A stretch of 64,000 nt of DNA, taken from contig NZ_JARQWV010000022.1 of assembly GCF_029543245.1 (NCBI RefSeq), forward strand, positions 37,891-101,890, in the 5' to 3' direction. How positions within the stretch are numbered: position 1 is the first letter of the stretch; every line of letters starts with the position of its first letter. The DNA comes from Caulobacter endophyticus. GTDB taxonomy: Bacteria > Pseudomonadota > Alphaproteobacteria > Caulobacterales > Caulobacteraceae. Below, one piece after another: positions 44,302 through 59,491 of the stretch. The notes beneath the pieces are model-generated. The model searched no databases, was not told where the DNA came from, and saw nothing but the letters and a program-made list of their open reading frames with translations. The position numbers and the translations under genes were made by a program.

Positions 44302-46781
44302 TGGGCCACCTTCTCGCGCTTGGCGGCGCGCTTGCCGCCCCGACGCGCCAGGCCCTCGGCCAAGCCGAAGTCCTGCGGGAAGTCGTCGACCTGGATGGCC
44401 ATGTCGGCCAGCACCGCGAAGCGGGCGAAGACCTGCCGCTCAGCGTCGGAGATCAGGCCTTTGGTCTCCACCTCGGCCGCCCAGGCGTCGAGCAGGGTGA
44501 GATTCTGCGGCGCGCGGGCGATGCGGCCGGCGGCGATCTCGGGCTTCAGGCGACGCTCGATGGCCTCGACATGCGGATGCAGCTCGAAGGCCTCGGCCGT
44601 GGCGGCGATCGGGTCGACCTCGATGCGCGGGGTCCACGAACCGGCCAGCAGGCGATCGCGCGCCGGGCCGTGGGTCTGGATGATCCCCGCGACCTGCGCC
44701 GAGACCTTGTCGTTGGGACCGGCGCGGGTCAGGCCGGCGCCGACGACGCCCAGGACGAAGGCGACGACGCGGCTCGGGTGGTTGGCCAGTAGCGCCCGCC
44801 AGGCCTCGCTCGTCCGGGCCAGGGCGTCCTGCGCGGCCCAGTGGACCAGCGGCAGGTCCTGGGCCGGACGGCCCTCGTCCTCGAAACGCTTGAGCGCGCT
44901 CGACAGGATCAGCAGTTGCGAGAGCATGTCGCCCAGGCGGCCCGTCAGGGCGCCCTTGCGTTTCAGCGCGCCGCCGACGGTGGCCATCGACAGGTCAGAC
45001 GCCAGGGCCAGCAGGGTCGAGAAGCGGGTGGCGGCGCGGTAGTAGCGGCCAAGCTGGGGCGCGGCCCCGGCCGGCTTGCCGATCAGCAGGTCGCCGGTCA
45101 GGGCGAAGCCCGCCGAACGAGCCAGGTTGCGGAACAGGAAGCCGACATAGCCGAACAGGGCCGCGTCGAAGTCCTTCAGGTTCTGGGCCTGGGCCGTCCG
45201 CATCAGCGTCAGCACATAGGGGTGGCAGCGGATCGCGCCCTGGCCGTAGATGATCAGGGTGCGGGTCATGATGTTGGCGCCCTCGACCGTGATGGCGATC
45301 GGGATCTGCTGATAGGCGCGGGCCAGGAAGTTGCCCGGACCCATGCAGACGCCCTTGCCGCCGACCACGTCCATGGCGTCGTGGACGACGATCCGGGCGC
45401 GCTCGGTCACGTGGTACTTGGCGATGGCCGACACCACCGACGGCTTCTCGCCCTGGTCGAGGGCGGCCGCCGCCAGGCGGCGCAAGGCGTCGGAGGCGTA
45501 GAGGTGGCCGGCCATCCGGGCCAGCGGCTCCTGTACGCCCTCGAAGGCGCCGATCGGCATGTTGAACTGCCGGCGGATGGCGACATAGGCGCCCACCATG
45601 CCGACGGCCAGCTTGGACATGCCCACGTTGGAGGACGGCAGCGAGATCGCCCGCCCGGCCGCCAGGCACTCCATCAGCATCCGCCAGCCGTTGCCCACCT
45701 GGGCCTGTCCGCCGATGACCATCTCCATCGGCACGAAGACGTCGTCGCCGGTGATCGGGCCGTTCTGGAAGACGGCGTTCAGCGGCCAGTGGCGACGGCC
45801 GATGTTCACGCCCGGATGGTCGCGCGGCAGCAGCACGCAGGTGATGCCGGGCTCGGCGCCCTGGCCCAGCAGGCCATCGGGGTCGACGGCGCGGAACGCC
45901 AGGCCGATCACCGTCGCGATCGGCGCCAGGGTGATGTAGCGCTTGCGCCAGCTGACCCGGAAGCCCAGCGTCTCGCGGCCGTTCCAGAGCTGGCGGCAGA
46001 CCACGCCGGTGTCGGTGATCGAGGCCGCGTCGGAGCCGGCATAGGGGTTGGTCAAGGCGAAGCACGGAATCTCGTCGCCTCGCGCCAGGCGCGGCAGATA
46101 GTGATCCTTCTGGGCTTCGGTGCCGTAGTGCAGCAGCAGCTCTGCAGGACCCAGCGAGTTGGGCACCATCACCGAGACGGCGGCGGCCGAGCAGCGGGTC
46201 GACAGCTTCTGCACCACCTGGCTGTGGGCGTAGGCCGAGAAGCCGAGGCCCCCGTAGCGCTTGGGGATGATCATGCCTAGGAAGCCCTTGTCGCGGGCGT
46301 ATTCCCAGGCGGCCGGGGGCAGGTCCTGCCACACCGACGTGCTCTCCCAGTCGTTGGACAGGTCGCACAGATGCTCGGCCTCGATGTCGAGGAAGCGCTG
46401 CTCCTCGGTCGACAGCTTCGGCGCGGGCGTGGCCAGCAGGCGCTTCCAGTCGGGCTTGCCGGCGAACAGTTCGGCGTCCCACCAGACATTGCCCGCTTCA
46501 ACCGCGGCCTGCTCGGTGGGGCTCATGCGCGGCATGATCCCGGCGAAGGCCTTCATGGCCGGGGCCGACAGCATCGCCGCGCGCAGCGGGCGGAAGGTCG
46601 TCAGCACGGCGATCGGCGCGGCGACGGCGGCCAGCACCAGGGTGGCGGTCGAGCCGATCACGCCGGCCGCGAAGCCTGCGGCTATCCATATGGCGGTCGC
46701 CGCGGCCCAGAGCACGGCCCTGGCCTGCACGAAGGTCAGAACGAAGGCGATGAGCGCAAGCGCGCCAATCCAGATCAGCAT
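44298..46781 (-). CDS. fadE: FadE-type acyl-CoA dehydrogenase
   Basis: 827 residues, the long FadE form (E. coli FadE is similar in length). An N-terminal hydrophobic region with two or three helices (MLIWIGALALIAFVLTFVQA and the stretch around 40-60) anchors it to the membrane. Acyl-CoA dehydrogenase core with CFALTNPYAGSDA and the FAD-binding and catalytic region VVGGKGVCMGPGN, then the DUF1974-type C-terminus. Starts beta-oxidation, giving 2-enoyl-CoA. I chose the ATG at 46781, just before the membrane helix; a 19-residue upstream extension lacks support. Confidence 0.94.
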   Translation of the reverse strand: MLIWIGALALIAFVLTFVQARAVLWAAATAIWIAAGFAAGVIGSTATLVLAAVAAPIAVLTTFRPLRAAMLSAPAMKAFAGIMPRMSPTEQAAVEAGNVWWDAELFAGKPDWKRLLATPAPKLSTEEQRFLDIEAEHLCDLSNDWESTSVWQDLPPAAWEYARDKGFLGMIIPKRYGGLGFSAYAHSQVVQKLSTRCSAAAVSVMVPNSLGPAELLLHYGTEAQKDHYLPRLARGDEIPCFALTNPYAGSDAASITDTGVVCRQLWNGRETLGFRVSWRKRYITLAPIATVIGLAFRAVDPDGLLGQGAEPGITCVLLPRDHPGVNIGRRHWPLNAVFQNGPITGDDVFVPMEMVIGGQAQVGNGWRMLMECLAAGRAISLPSSNVGMSKLAVGMVGAYVAIRRQFNMPIGAFEGVQEPLARMAGHLYASDALRRLAAAALDQGEKPSVVSAIAKYHVTERARIVVHDAMDVVGGKGVCMGPGNFLARAYQQIPIAITVEGANIMTRTLIIYGQGAIRCHPYVLTLMRTAQAQNLKDFDAALFGYVGFLFRNLARSAGFALTGDLLIGKPAGAAPQLGRYYRAATRFSTLLALASDLSMATVGGALKRKGALTGRLGDMLSQLLILSSALKRFEDEGRPAQDLPLVHWAAQDALARTSEAWRALLANHPSRVVAFVLGVVGAGLTRAGPNDKVSAQVAGIIQTHGPARDRLLAGSWTPRIEVDPIAATAEAFELHPHVEAIERRLKPEIAAGRIARAPQNLTLLDAWAAEVETKGLISDAERQVFARFAVLADMAIQVDDFPQDFGLAEGLARRGGKRAAKREKVAQ

Positions 46782-46892
46782 GGTCGCAATCCCCCGACCG
46801 GCGGGGCGGCCCCCGTCGGCTGTGCAAAAGTCGGTCACTCGGAACGCAGGGGCGGCCAGCGGACCACCCGGTTACTCACTTTGAGGGGTGCC

Positions 46893-47321
46893 TCAGCGCA
46901 CGCGCTTCCAGGTCTGGGTGCGGCACAGCAGCGGGGCGATGCAGCCCTTCACCGCCAGGGTGTCGTCATCCAGCAGGGTGAGCGTGCCGGTCGAAGCGCC
47001 CTGCCCCGTCTCCGGGTCGTAGAGCGGTCCGCCGGACCAGGTCTTCGGGCCGCCGGTGAAGTTGGCCAGCACCGTCAGGTCCTTCAGCTTGCGCGTGCGC
47101 AGCTCGGCGTTGCGGTTGCGCACGTCGCGCTGATCGGGATCGGCGCGCAGCGGCTTGGCGTCCTTCAGCCGGCCGCAGAAGGTCTCTCCGCAGCGCTCGA
47201 TGGCGACGACGCCGTTCTCGGCCGAGGTGCGCCAGCGTCCGGCGAGACCGGGCTCCTGCGCCAGGGCCGGCGCGGCGAGCATCGAGCCGGCGACGGAGAG
47301 GGTGGCGAGCAGGCGGGTCAT
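46893..47321 (-). CDS. Exported DUF2147 protein (second copy)
   Basis: 142 residues. Signal peptide (MTRLLATLSVAGSMLAAPAL, cut after LAQ), then the DUF2147 domain: GLAGRWRTSAENGVVAIERC, FCGRLKDAKPL and the KGCIAPLLCRTQTWKRVR end. Function unknown. Overlaps the Coq4-like gene by 4 bp, so it is translated with it, and precedes fadE by 111 bp. Confidence 0.85.
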   Translation of the reverse strand: MTRLLATLSVAGSMLAAPALAQEPGLAGRWRTSAENGVVAIERCGETFCGRLKDAKPLRADPDQRDVRNRNAELRTRKLKDLTVLANFTGGPKTWSGGPLYDPETGQGASTGTLTLLDDDTLAVKGCIAPLLCRTQTWKRVR

Positions 47322-48109
47322 CCCTGTCCTCCCAGATAGGCGTTGCGCACCTCGGGCGGCACACGTTCGTACAGCGTCGGACGCGGGATCCGCAGCCGGG
47401 CGCGCGCGGACTCCAGCGGCTCGGCCATCAGCGCCTCATAATCCTCGCCTGGCAGCCACGAAGCCTTGCGGCCATTGCGCCAGGCCTGCAGCACGGCCCG
47501 GCCGCACGGATGGCCCGTGCGGGCCCGCATGAACTGCACGGCGGCTCCGGCGGCGATCAGGCCAAAGCCCGTGCTGCGGGTCTGGGGCAGCGAGAACGCC
47601 ACCACGCAGGCCTCGCCGAGCGCGTCGGTCTGGTAGCCGGTCAGCACGTGCCAGATGTCGTGCACGTCGCGGATGCGGCGGGCGTACCAGGCGCGGGGAT
47701 GGGCCGCCTCGATCTCGGTGTCGGCGACCTTGGCGCTCTCTTCCGCCAGGCCGTAGGCCGAGAGGTTGCGGCTGTCGATGAAGGTTCGGTAGGCCGCGCC
47801 GACCGTGCCCTCGGCGAAGCCGGCGAGCCATTTGCGGTCCTGCAGCCGGTCGGAAAGCTCGACCTGCTGGTAGGCCTGGATGCCGCCCTGAGGCGTGTCC
47901 ATCAGGCGCTGGTAACCCCACTCGATCGAACGGCCCGCCAGGGCGTTCATGATCTCGAACACCTGCCGCGTGTCCTCCTTGTCAGCCACCAGCCGGCGGA
48001 AAGCCCGGGCGGCGCGGACGGGTTGGATGCGGCGAGGCGTCGCATGGGAAGGCGCGCGATTCTGGCCGTGAACTGGGCGCAGCGCGGGCGCGGTAGGCGC
48101 AGCTTGCAC
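47318..48109 (-). CDS. coq4: Coq4-like ubiquinone biosynthesis family protein
   Basis: 263 residues from a GTG start, preceded by AAGGGGAA. The Coq4 metal motif HDxxH-x11-E is intact (RDVHDIWHVLTGYQTDALGE). In eukaryotes Coq4 removes or oxidises the C1 carboxyl in ubiquinone synthesis and organises the complex; bacterial relatives are also found in lipid, carotenoid and steroid clusters. Here the gene heads the beta-oxidation operon, and is divergent from tetR, so a lipid-related rather than a housekeeping quinone role is possible. The N-terminal 25 residues are poorly conserved in character. Confidence 0.82.
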   Translation of the reverse strand: MQAAPTAPALRPVHGQNRAPSHATPRRIQPVRAARAFRRLVADKEDTRQVFEIMNALAGRSIEWGYQRLMDTPQGGIQAYQQVELSDRLQDRKWLAGFAEGTVGAAYRTFIDSRNLSAYGLAEESAKVADTEIEAAHPRAWYARRIRDVHDIWHVLTGYQTDALGEACVVAFSLPQTRSTGFGLIAAGAAVQFMRARTGHPCGRAVLQAWRNGRKASWLPGEDYEALMAEPLESARARLRIPRPTLYERVPPEVRNAYLGGQG

Positions 48110-48150
48110 TTGCGGTTCCCCTTGTTGGAGCCTAATGAAAAAGCCTTATC

Positions 48151-48178
48151 TACATGAATGTCATTTACATCGATGTCA
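48151..48178. promoter_or_regulatory. Tandem TetR operators overlapping the tetR start
   Basis: TACATGAATGTCA (48151-48163) and TACATCGATGTCA (48166-48178) are repeats with a 15-bp period, each a TACAT-N2-ATGT palindrome. The possible start codons of tetR at 48158 and 48173 lie inside them. Binding would block tetR and probably the divergent Coq4-fadE operon. Confidence 0.65.
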
Positions 48179-48808
48179 ATTGAGAAAAGCGCAACCCGCC
48201 GTCGACGCCGCGTGCCCGAAGAAGCGCGCCGCGAAGCGATCGCCTCCGCGCGCGCCCTGCTGCTGAAGGGCGGACCCGATGCCGTGACATTGTCGGCGGT
48301 CGCCGCCGAGATCGGCGTGACCCACGCCAACCTGATCCACCACTTCGGTTCTGCCGCCGGCCTGCAATCGGCGCTGATGGGCTCGATGGTCTCCGATCTG
48401 ACCCAGGCCCTGGACGAGGCCATCGCCCGGCTGAAGACCGACGAAGGCGCGCCGCTCGAACTGGTCAACGCCGTCTTCGACGCGTTTGACACCGGTGGCG
48501 CGGGGCGCCTGGCCGCCTGGATCACCCTGTCCGGCGACCTCTCCCACCTCGAGCCCGTCCGCGCGGCCGTCCAGAACCTCGTCGAGGCCATCGCCGACAA
48601 GATGGGCGCCCTGGACGCCCAGGCTCGCGAGGGAGTCGGGGCCGCGGTGCTGTTCATCGCGCTCAGCGCCTTCGGCGAGGCCCTGATCGGCCCGCCGCTG
48701 CGCGACATGCTGAGCCTTCCGGACGGCGCCGGCCGTCGCGTGGTGGCCAGCCTGCTGCCGCGCTTCCTGATCCCCAAGGCCCCGCAAGGCGCCGCTTCGG
48801 CTACGTAA
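48158..48808 (+). CDS. TetR/AcrR family transcriptional regulator
   Basis: 216 residues. Basic N-terminus, then the TetR helix-turn-helix (about 20-65): VTLSAVAAEIGVTHANLIHH followed by FGSAAGLQSALM. The C-terminal helical domain is the ligand pocket. The start is either 48158 or the in-frame ATG at 48173, and both sit within operator-like repeats, with no good ribosome site. Divergent from the Coq4-DUF2147-fadE-fabG-maoC-thiolase-ligase operon. Likely a local repressor induced by an acyl-CoA or sterol-like effector (inference). Confidence 0.9.
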   Translation: MSFTSMSIEKSATRRRRRVPEEARREAIASARALLLKGGPDAVTLSAVAAEIGVTHANLIHHFGSAAGLQSALMGSMVSDLTQALDEAIARLKTDEGAPLELVNAVFDAFDTGGAGRLAAWITLSGDLSHLEPVRAAVQNLVEAIADKMGALDAQAREGVGAAVLFIALSAFGEALIGPPLRDMLSLPDGAGRRVVASLLPRFLIPKAPQGAASAT

Positions 48809-48881
48809 GACGGTCCGCCCTCTTGCGAACGGTTCGCGCAGCGGCGACATTAGACGGAATTTCTGGAAGCAAGGGGCGTCG

Positions 48882-49310
48882 GTGACCTCTGCCTTGGGCG
48901 CATGGACGGCACGATGGATGACGGCTCTGGCCGCCATGCTCGTCGCCGTGTTCGTCGTCCAGGGGCCGATAACCGGCCTCGACCGCGCCCTGCACGGTCC
49001 GCCCAGCGCCCTGGCCGCCCTCGATGAGGATCACGACCACGTCTATCAGGGCCGCCTGACCTCGATCGACGTCCATTTCGACGCCTCGATCCTCGCCGCC
49101 GACGGTCTGGGCGAGGATCCGGTCGCGCCGCATCACCATCATCACCACCACGACACCCCTTCGGTGTTCGGCGCGCTCGACGACCTGCCGCGTCCGGCCG
49201 CCCGCCATGTCGACGACGGCCTCTGGGCGCTGGCCCAGCAACGGCTGACCGGCATCGGCGGTCCGCAGCAGGAACGTCCGCCCAAGGAAACCCTCGCACA
49301 CGTCGCCTGA
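48882..49310 (+). CDS. His-rich exported or membrane-anchored protein of the czc operon
   Basis: 142 residues from a GTG start with AAGGGG upstream. One hydrophobic N-terminal segment (MTALAAMLVAVFVVQGPITG) is followed by acidic/His metal-binding stretches: DEDHDHVYQG and a run of seven His after VAP. It has no recognised enzyme domain. It lies 53 bp before czcC and is most likely a periplasmic metal binder or sensor for the efflux system, like small His-rich proteins of other czc/cnr/ncc operons; that role is inferred. Confidence 0.7.
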   Translation: MTSALGAWTARWMTALAAMLVAVFVVQGPITGLDRALHGPPSALAALDEDHDHVYQGRLTSIDVHFDASILAADGLGEDPVAPHHHHHHHDTPSVFGALDDLPRPAARHVDDGLWALAQQRLTGIGGPQQERPPKETLAHVA

Positions 49311-49363
49311 AGCCGCGCGGCCGCCGCGCCGCGCTCTTTCGACTTCTGTTTCGAGGACCTTTC

Positions 49364-55034
<5,671 letters not shown>

Positions 55035-55158
55035 GCCGCTGTTCAGGCGCGATTAATCTCGAAAAGCCGATCGTGGGATTCGTACCCGCCCCTGGATCCC
55101 GGTTTCGCCTCGAAGGCGCTAGCCGGGGTCCAGGGCTCCAGCTTTCGGAACCCGCGCC

Positions 55159-55395
55159 ATGCTTCGCCGCAAACCCAAGAAGACGCCCTTTCCCGTGGCG
55201 GACGGCGACACCGTCGAGCTCGTCCTCCGCTGCGGCCACCGCGCCCGCGCCTCGGTGCTTGGCTCCAGCGGCGGCCTGGTCGAACTGGCCTACCGCAAGG
55301 CCGACGACCGCTGCGGCCACGCCTATGTCGACGCCGCCACCCTGCAACCTGGCGAAAACGTCCGCTGGGCCTTCACCGCCCGCCCGCCGGTCTGA
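55159..55395 (+). CDS. Small protein with two RCGH motifs
   Basis: 78 residues. I do not recognise the family. Two RCGH motifs, LVLRCGHRARASVLG (about residue 29) and DDRCGHAYVDAATL (about 53), give a C-x-H pair of possible metal ligands. The N-terminus is basic (MLRRKPKKTPF). It lies 124 bp after czcA on the same strand, so it could belong to the metal response, but it could equally be independent. Coding is supported by the codon pattern and a start-to-stop frame ending exactly before the repeat element. Confidence 0.55.
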   Translation: MLRRKPKKTPFPVADGDTVELVLRCGHRARASVLGSSGGLVELAYRKADDRCGHAYVDAATLQPGENVRWAFTARPPV

Positions 55396-55398
55396 CAT

Positions 55399-55460
55399 CC
55401 CCTCTCTCTTTGAGAGAGGGAGGGGCCCATGGCGCAAGCCATGGGAGGGTGAGAGGTTAC
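55399..55460 (+). repeat. Two-hairpin repeat element, copy 1
   Basis: Hairpin 1 is CCTCTCTC-TTT-GAGAGAGG; hairpin 2 is CCCATGGC-GCAA-GCCATGGG; then GAGGGTGAGAGGTTAC-type flank. It forms an inverted pair with copy 2. Confidence 0.8.
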
Positions 55461-55607
55461 ACCCTCTCAGAACGAAGCGGGGACCGGACGGCCTACTCGG
55501 GCAACCCGGCCCAACCGTGCCGCATCTATCCCGGGGCCCCGGCGCTCCGGCTGCGACGACGACACAAGCAAGGGGGAGCAGGATTAGGGCTTCGCCGGCC
55601 AGCGGTG

Positions 55608-55667
55608 AAACCTCTCACCCTCCCACCGCTTCGCGGCGGGCCCCTCCCTCTCTCGAAGAGAGAGGGG
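55608..55667 (-). repeat. Two-hairpin repeat element, copy 2 (inverted)
   Basis: Read on the minus strand: hairpin 1 CCTCTCTC-TTC-GAGAGAGG, then hairpin 2 CCCGCCGC-GAA-GCGGTGGG (one G-T pair), then GAGGGTGAGAGGTT. Copies 1 and 2 enclose about 150 bp without a gene. Confidence 0.8.
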
Positions 55668-55672
55668 TTATT

Positions 55673-58120
55673 TCAGAACCGCCAGCTCAGCGCCGCGCCC
55701 CAGGTCAGGGGCTTGCCGGGGAAGCGCACCACGGTGTTGGCGTTGCTGCTGACCGCCGTCCAGTAATACTCGTCGGTCAGGTTGCGGCCCCACAGCGACA
55801 GCTCCCAGCCCTGGTCGGGCGAGGAGATCCCGATGCTGCCATTGAGCAGGCCATAGCTGTCGATCACGAACAGCGGATTGCCCTCCAGGTCGGCGCTCGA
55901 CTTGTCCTGCCAGCGACCGTTCAGCGCCGCCTGCAGCTTCAGGCCATTGGCCAGGTCGTGGTCGAACAGTGCCGTCAGGCCGCCCTGGAACTTCGGGCTG
56001 TATAAAAAGGGCCGCCCGTCGAAATCCTGGGGCTGACCGGCGCCGTTGATGCCGGTGTAGCCCTGGACCTCGGTGTGCAGCCAGGTCGCCGAGGCGAGGA
56101 AAGTCAGGGACTTGGTGGCGCGCCAGGTGATGTCGCCGTCCAGGCCGCGGGCCATGCCTTCGGGCACGTTGGCCAGTCGCGACAAGGCCGTATAGATCGG
56201 GTCGGCGAACGACACGCTGAGCTGCTTGTCGGTGTAGTCGTAGTAGAAGACGCCCAGATTGGCCTGCACCCGGCGCTGGAACATCGCCGCCTTCACGCCC
56301 AGCTCGTAGGCCGTCAGCAGTTCCTGCCGCGCCGGGGCGTTCTGGGTCGAGATGTTGGCGGCGTTGATCGGGGTCGCCCCGGCCTTGGCCCCGCGCGAGA
56401 TCGAGCCATAGACCAGCACGTCTTCCGACGCCTGCCAGTCCAGCGCCACGCGCCAGGCGAAGTTGTCCTCGTCCAGGGTCGAGCGCACGAAGCCGAATTG
56501 GGCCGTGGCCGGATCGAAGGTGTTGCACGTGCCCTGCGCGATCGGCGCCACCAGGCCGTAGACGCTGAAGAACAGCGCCCGGTTCACGACGTTGACGTTG
56601 GGCAGCATGTTGCCGTTGAAGTCGCGCGAGCAGCCCACATAGTCCTGCTTGTCCTGGCTGTAGCGCAGGCCCACGGTCAGCTTCAGAGTTTCCGTCAACT
56701 GCCTGTCGGCATTGGCGAAAAGGCTCCAGGTGTCGGTCTCGATATTGCCGACGTCCTCATAGGTGCGGAACGCCTGGCTCATCTGCAACGCGGTGTAACC
56801 GCCGCTGTTGAACGGCGTCGCCAGCAGGGTCGAGCCGTAGAACCGGATCAGGCCGACATTGGCGTTCTGGCCCAGGATCGTGCGGTTCATGTCGAGGATC
56901 TCGTCGTGGGCGACATAGCCCCCGACCAGCCAGGACCCCTTCTCCGTTCGTCCCTCCAGGCGCAGTTCCTCTGAGGTCGACTCGATGTCGCCGTGCGCCT
57001 TCTGGACCAGGATCTCGTAGGGCGCGCCGCTCCAGTCGAACACCGCGTCGCGCCGCAGCTTGTTGTAGCTGGTCAGCGAGATCAGGCTGACGTCGTCGGA
57101 AAGATGCCAGGCGAAGCGCAGCTTGGCCGCGTCGAAGCGGTCGTCTTCCTCGGCCGGATCGCTGATCCCCAGGCCGGTGCCGACGTCCGCCCCGCGCACC
57201 GACAGCGGCGCCCAGTCGGCCTGCGTGGCCTTGGTCGGCCTGTTGGCGGCGATGTAGCTCACCAGACCCGCGGCGTTGAACGGGCTGGCCGCCGTCGCCG
57301 GCGTGAAGCCGATGGCCTGGGCGGCAACCGTGTCGGACCGGTTGCGCCATCCGGCGTAGGAGAAGTCCAGGTCGACCTTCTCGCTGGGCTGGGCGGCCAG
57401 CGACAGGCGCCAGCCCTGGCGATCCACGTCTCCCAGCCGCTCGTCGCGGCTGTTGCTGACCTGCCAGCCCTTGCCGCTGTGCTCGGCGCGGAACGCGACC
57501 CGGGCCTGGACCTTCTCGCCCAGTGGTCCGCTGAAATAGCCTTCCAGATTGCGGGTCTTGTAGTTGCCGAGCTCCGCCGTCAGCCCCGCCTCGAAGTCCT
57601 CGGTCGGCTTGTTGGTGACGAAGTCCACGAGGCCCGCCGTGGTGTTGCGGCCGTACAGCGTGCCCTGCGGGCCTTTCAGCACCTCGACCCGTTCCAGGTC
57701 GAACATCGGGCCGGTGTTCATGAACGGATAGGCGTAGGCGACCTCGTCGACATAGGTGCCGACGGTCGAGGTGGCCGACAGGTTGATGGTGTTGAAGCCG
57801 ATGCCGCGCAGCGTATAGGTCGGCACGCCCTGATAGCTCTGGCTGACCGTGAAGCTGGGCGCGACGGTGGACAGGTCCTTGGGGTCGGTGACCCGCAGCT
57901 GCTGCAGGGTCTGGCCGCTGAAGGCCTGGATCGGCATGCCGATGTCGTTGGCCGCTTCCTCGCGGCGCTGGGCCGTGACGACGACCGTCTCGATGGCCAG
58001 GCTGTCCTTTTCATCCTGGACGGGCTTGGCCGCCGGGGCTTGCGCCCAGACGGGCGCCGCCATCGACAGGGCCATGGCCGACACCCCCAGGGCCAGCGCC
58101 AGGCGCAGTGATCCTTGCAT
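55673..58120 (-). CDS. TonB-dependent outer-membrane receptor (LuxR-linked)
   Basis: 815 residues. Signal peptide (LALALGVSAMALSMAAPVWA), TonB box area IETVVVTAQRREEAANDIGM, plug with YTLRGIGFNTI and RVEVLKGPQGTLYGRNTTAG, and a barrel ending TWGAALSWRF. Ligand unknown. A lux-box-like palindrome lies 79-94 bp upstream of the start and a CTATCGG half-site 42-48 bp upstream, the same motif as at the luxR/acyl-CoA dehydrogenase promoter, so it is a candidate target of the LuxR solo. Confidence 0.92.
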   Translation of the reverse strand: MQGSLRLALALGVSAMALSMAAPVWAQAPAAKPVQDEKDSLAIETVVVTAQRREEAANDIGMPIQAFSGQTLQQLRVTDPKDLSTVAPSFTVSQSYQGVPTYTLRGIGFNTINLSATSTVGTYVDEVAYAYPFMNTGPMFDLERVEVLKGPQGTLYGRNTTAGLVDFVTNKPTEDFEAGLTAELGNYKTRNLEGYFSGPLGEKVQARVAFRAEHSGKGWQVSNSRDERLGDVDRQGWRLSLAAQPSEKVDLDFSYAGWRNRSDTVAAQAIGFTPATAASPFNAAGLVSYIAANRPTKATQADWAPLSVRGADVGTGLGISDPAEEDDRFDAAKLRFAWHLSDDVSLISLTSYNKLRRDAVFDWSGAPYEILVQKAHGDIESTSEELRLEGRTEKGSWLVGGYVAHDEILDMNRTILGQNANVGLIRFYGSTLLATPFNSGGYTALQMSQAFRTYEDVGNIETDTWSLFANADRQLTETLKLTVGLRYSQDKQDYVGCSRDFNGNMLPNVNVVNRALFFSVYGLVAPIAQGTCNTFDPATAQFGFVRSTLDEDNFAWRVALDWQASEDVLVYGSISRGAKAGATPINAANISTQNAPARQELLTAYELGVKAAMFQRRVQANLGVFYYDYTDKQLSVSFADPIYTALSRLANVPEGMARGLDGDITWRATKSLTFLASATWLHTEVQGYTGINGAGQPQDFDGRPFLYSPKFQGGLTALFDHDLANGLKLQAALNGRWQDKSSADLEGNPLFVIDSYGLLNGSIGISSPDQGWELSLWGRNLTDEYYWTAVSSNANTVVRFPGKPLTWGAALSWRF

Positions 58121-58198
58121 GCGAAACCTCCCTCCGGCCGCGCCTTCGTTGGACGCTGGCTCTATCGGAGCGTGCGGGTCGCCCGCTCCTCTAACAAG

Positions 58199-58214
58199 CT
58201 ATCGGAACTGATAG
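58199..58214. promoter_or_regulatory. lux-box-like palindrome upstream of the TonB gene
   Basis: CTATCGGAACTGATAG, with arms CTATCGG and CTGATAG (one mismatch) around AA. A further half-site CTATCGG lies at 58162-58168, closer to the TonB start. The surrounding 23 bp (58195-58217) match the site at 59457-59479 except near the arm mismatch and last base. Confidence 0.65.
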
Positions 58215-58229
58215 GGTCGGAGCCGCGCC

Positions 58230-59402
<1,173 letters not shown>

Positions 59403-59460
59403 GCGCGTACTCCGATCCAACGTCGGGGAAACTTGCGAAAGCCGGGGCCCGGTGCGCAAG

Positions 59461-59476
59461 CTATCGGAACCGATAG
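59461..59476. promoter_or_regulatory. Perfect lux-box-like palindrome between luxR and the acyl-CoA dehydrogenase gene
   Basis: CTATCGGAACCGATAG: 7-bp arms CTATCGG/CCGATAG around AA, 15 bp before the luxR ATG and 58 bp before the acyl-CoA dehydrogenase GTG. Likely operator for both. Confidence 0.75.
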
Positions 59477-59491
59477 GGAAAGAGCGCCCGC

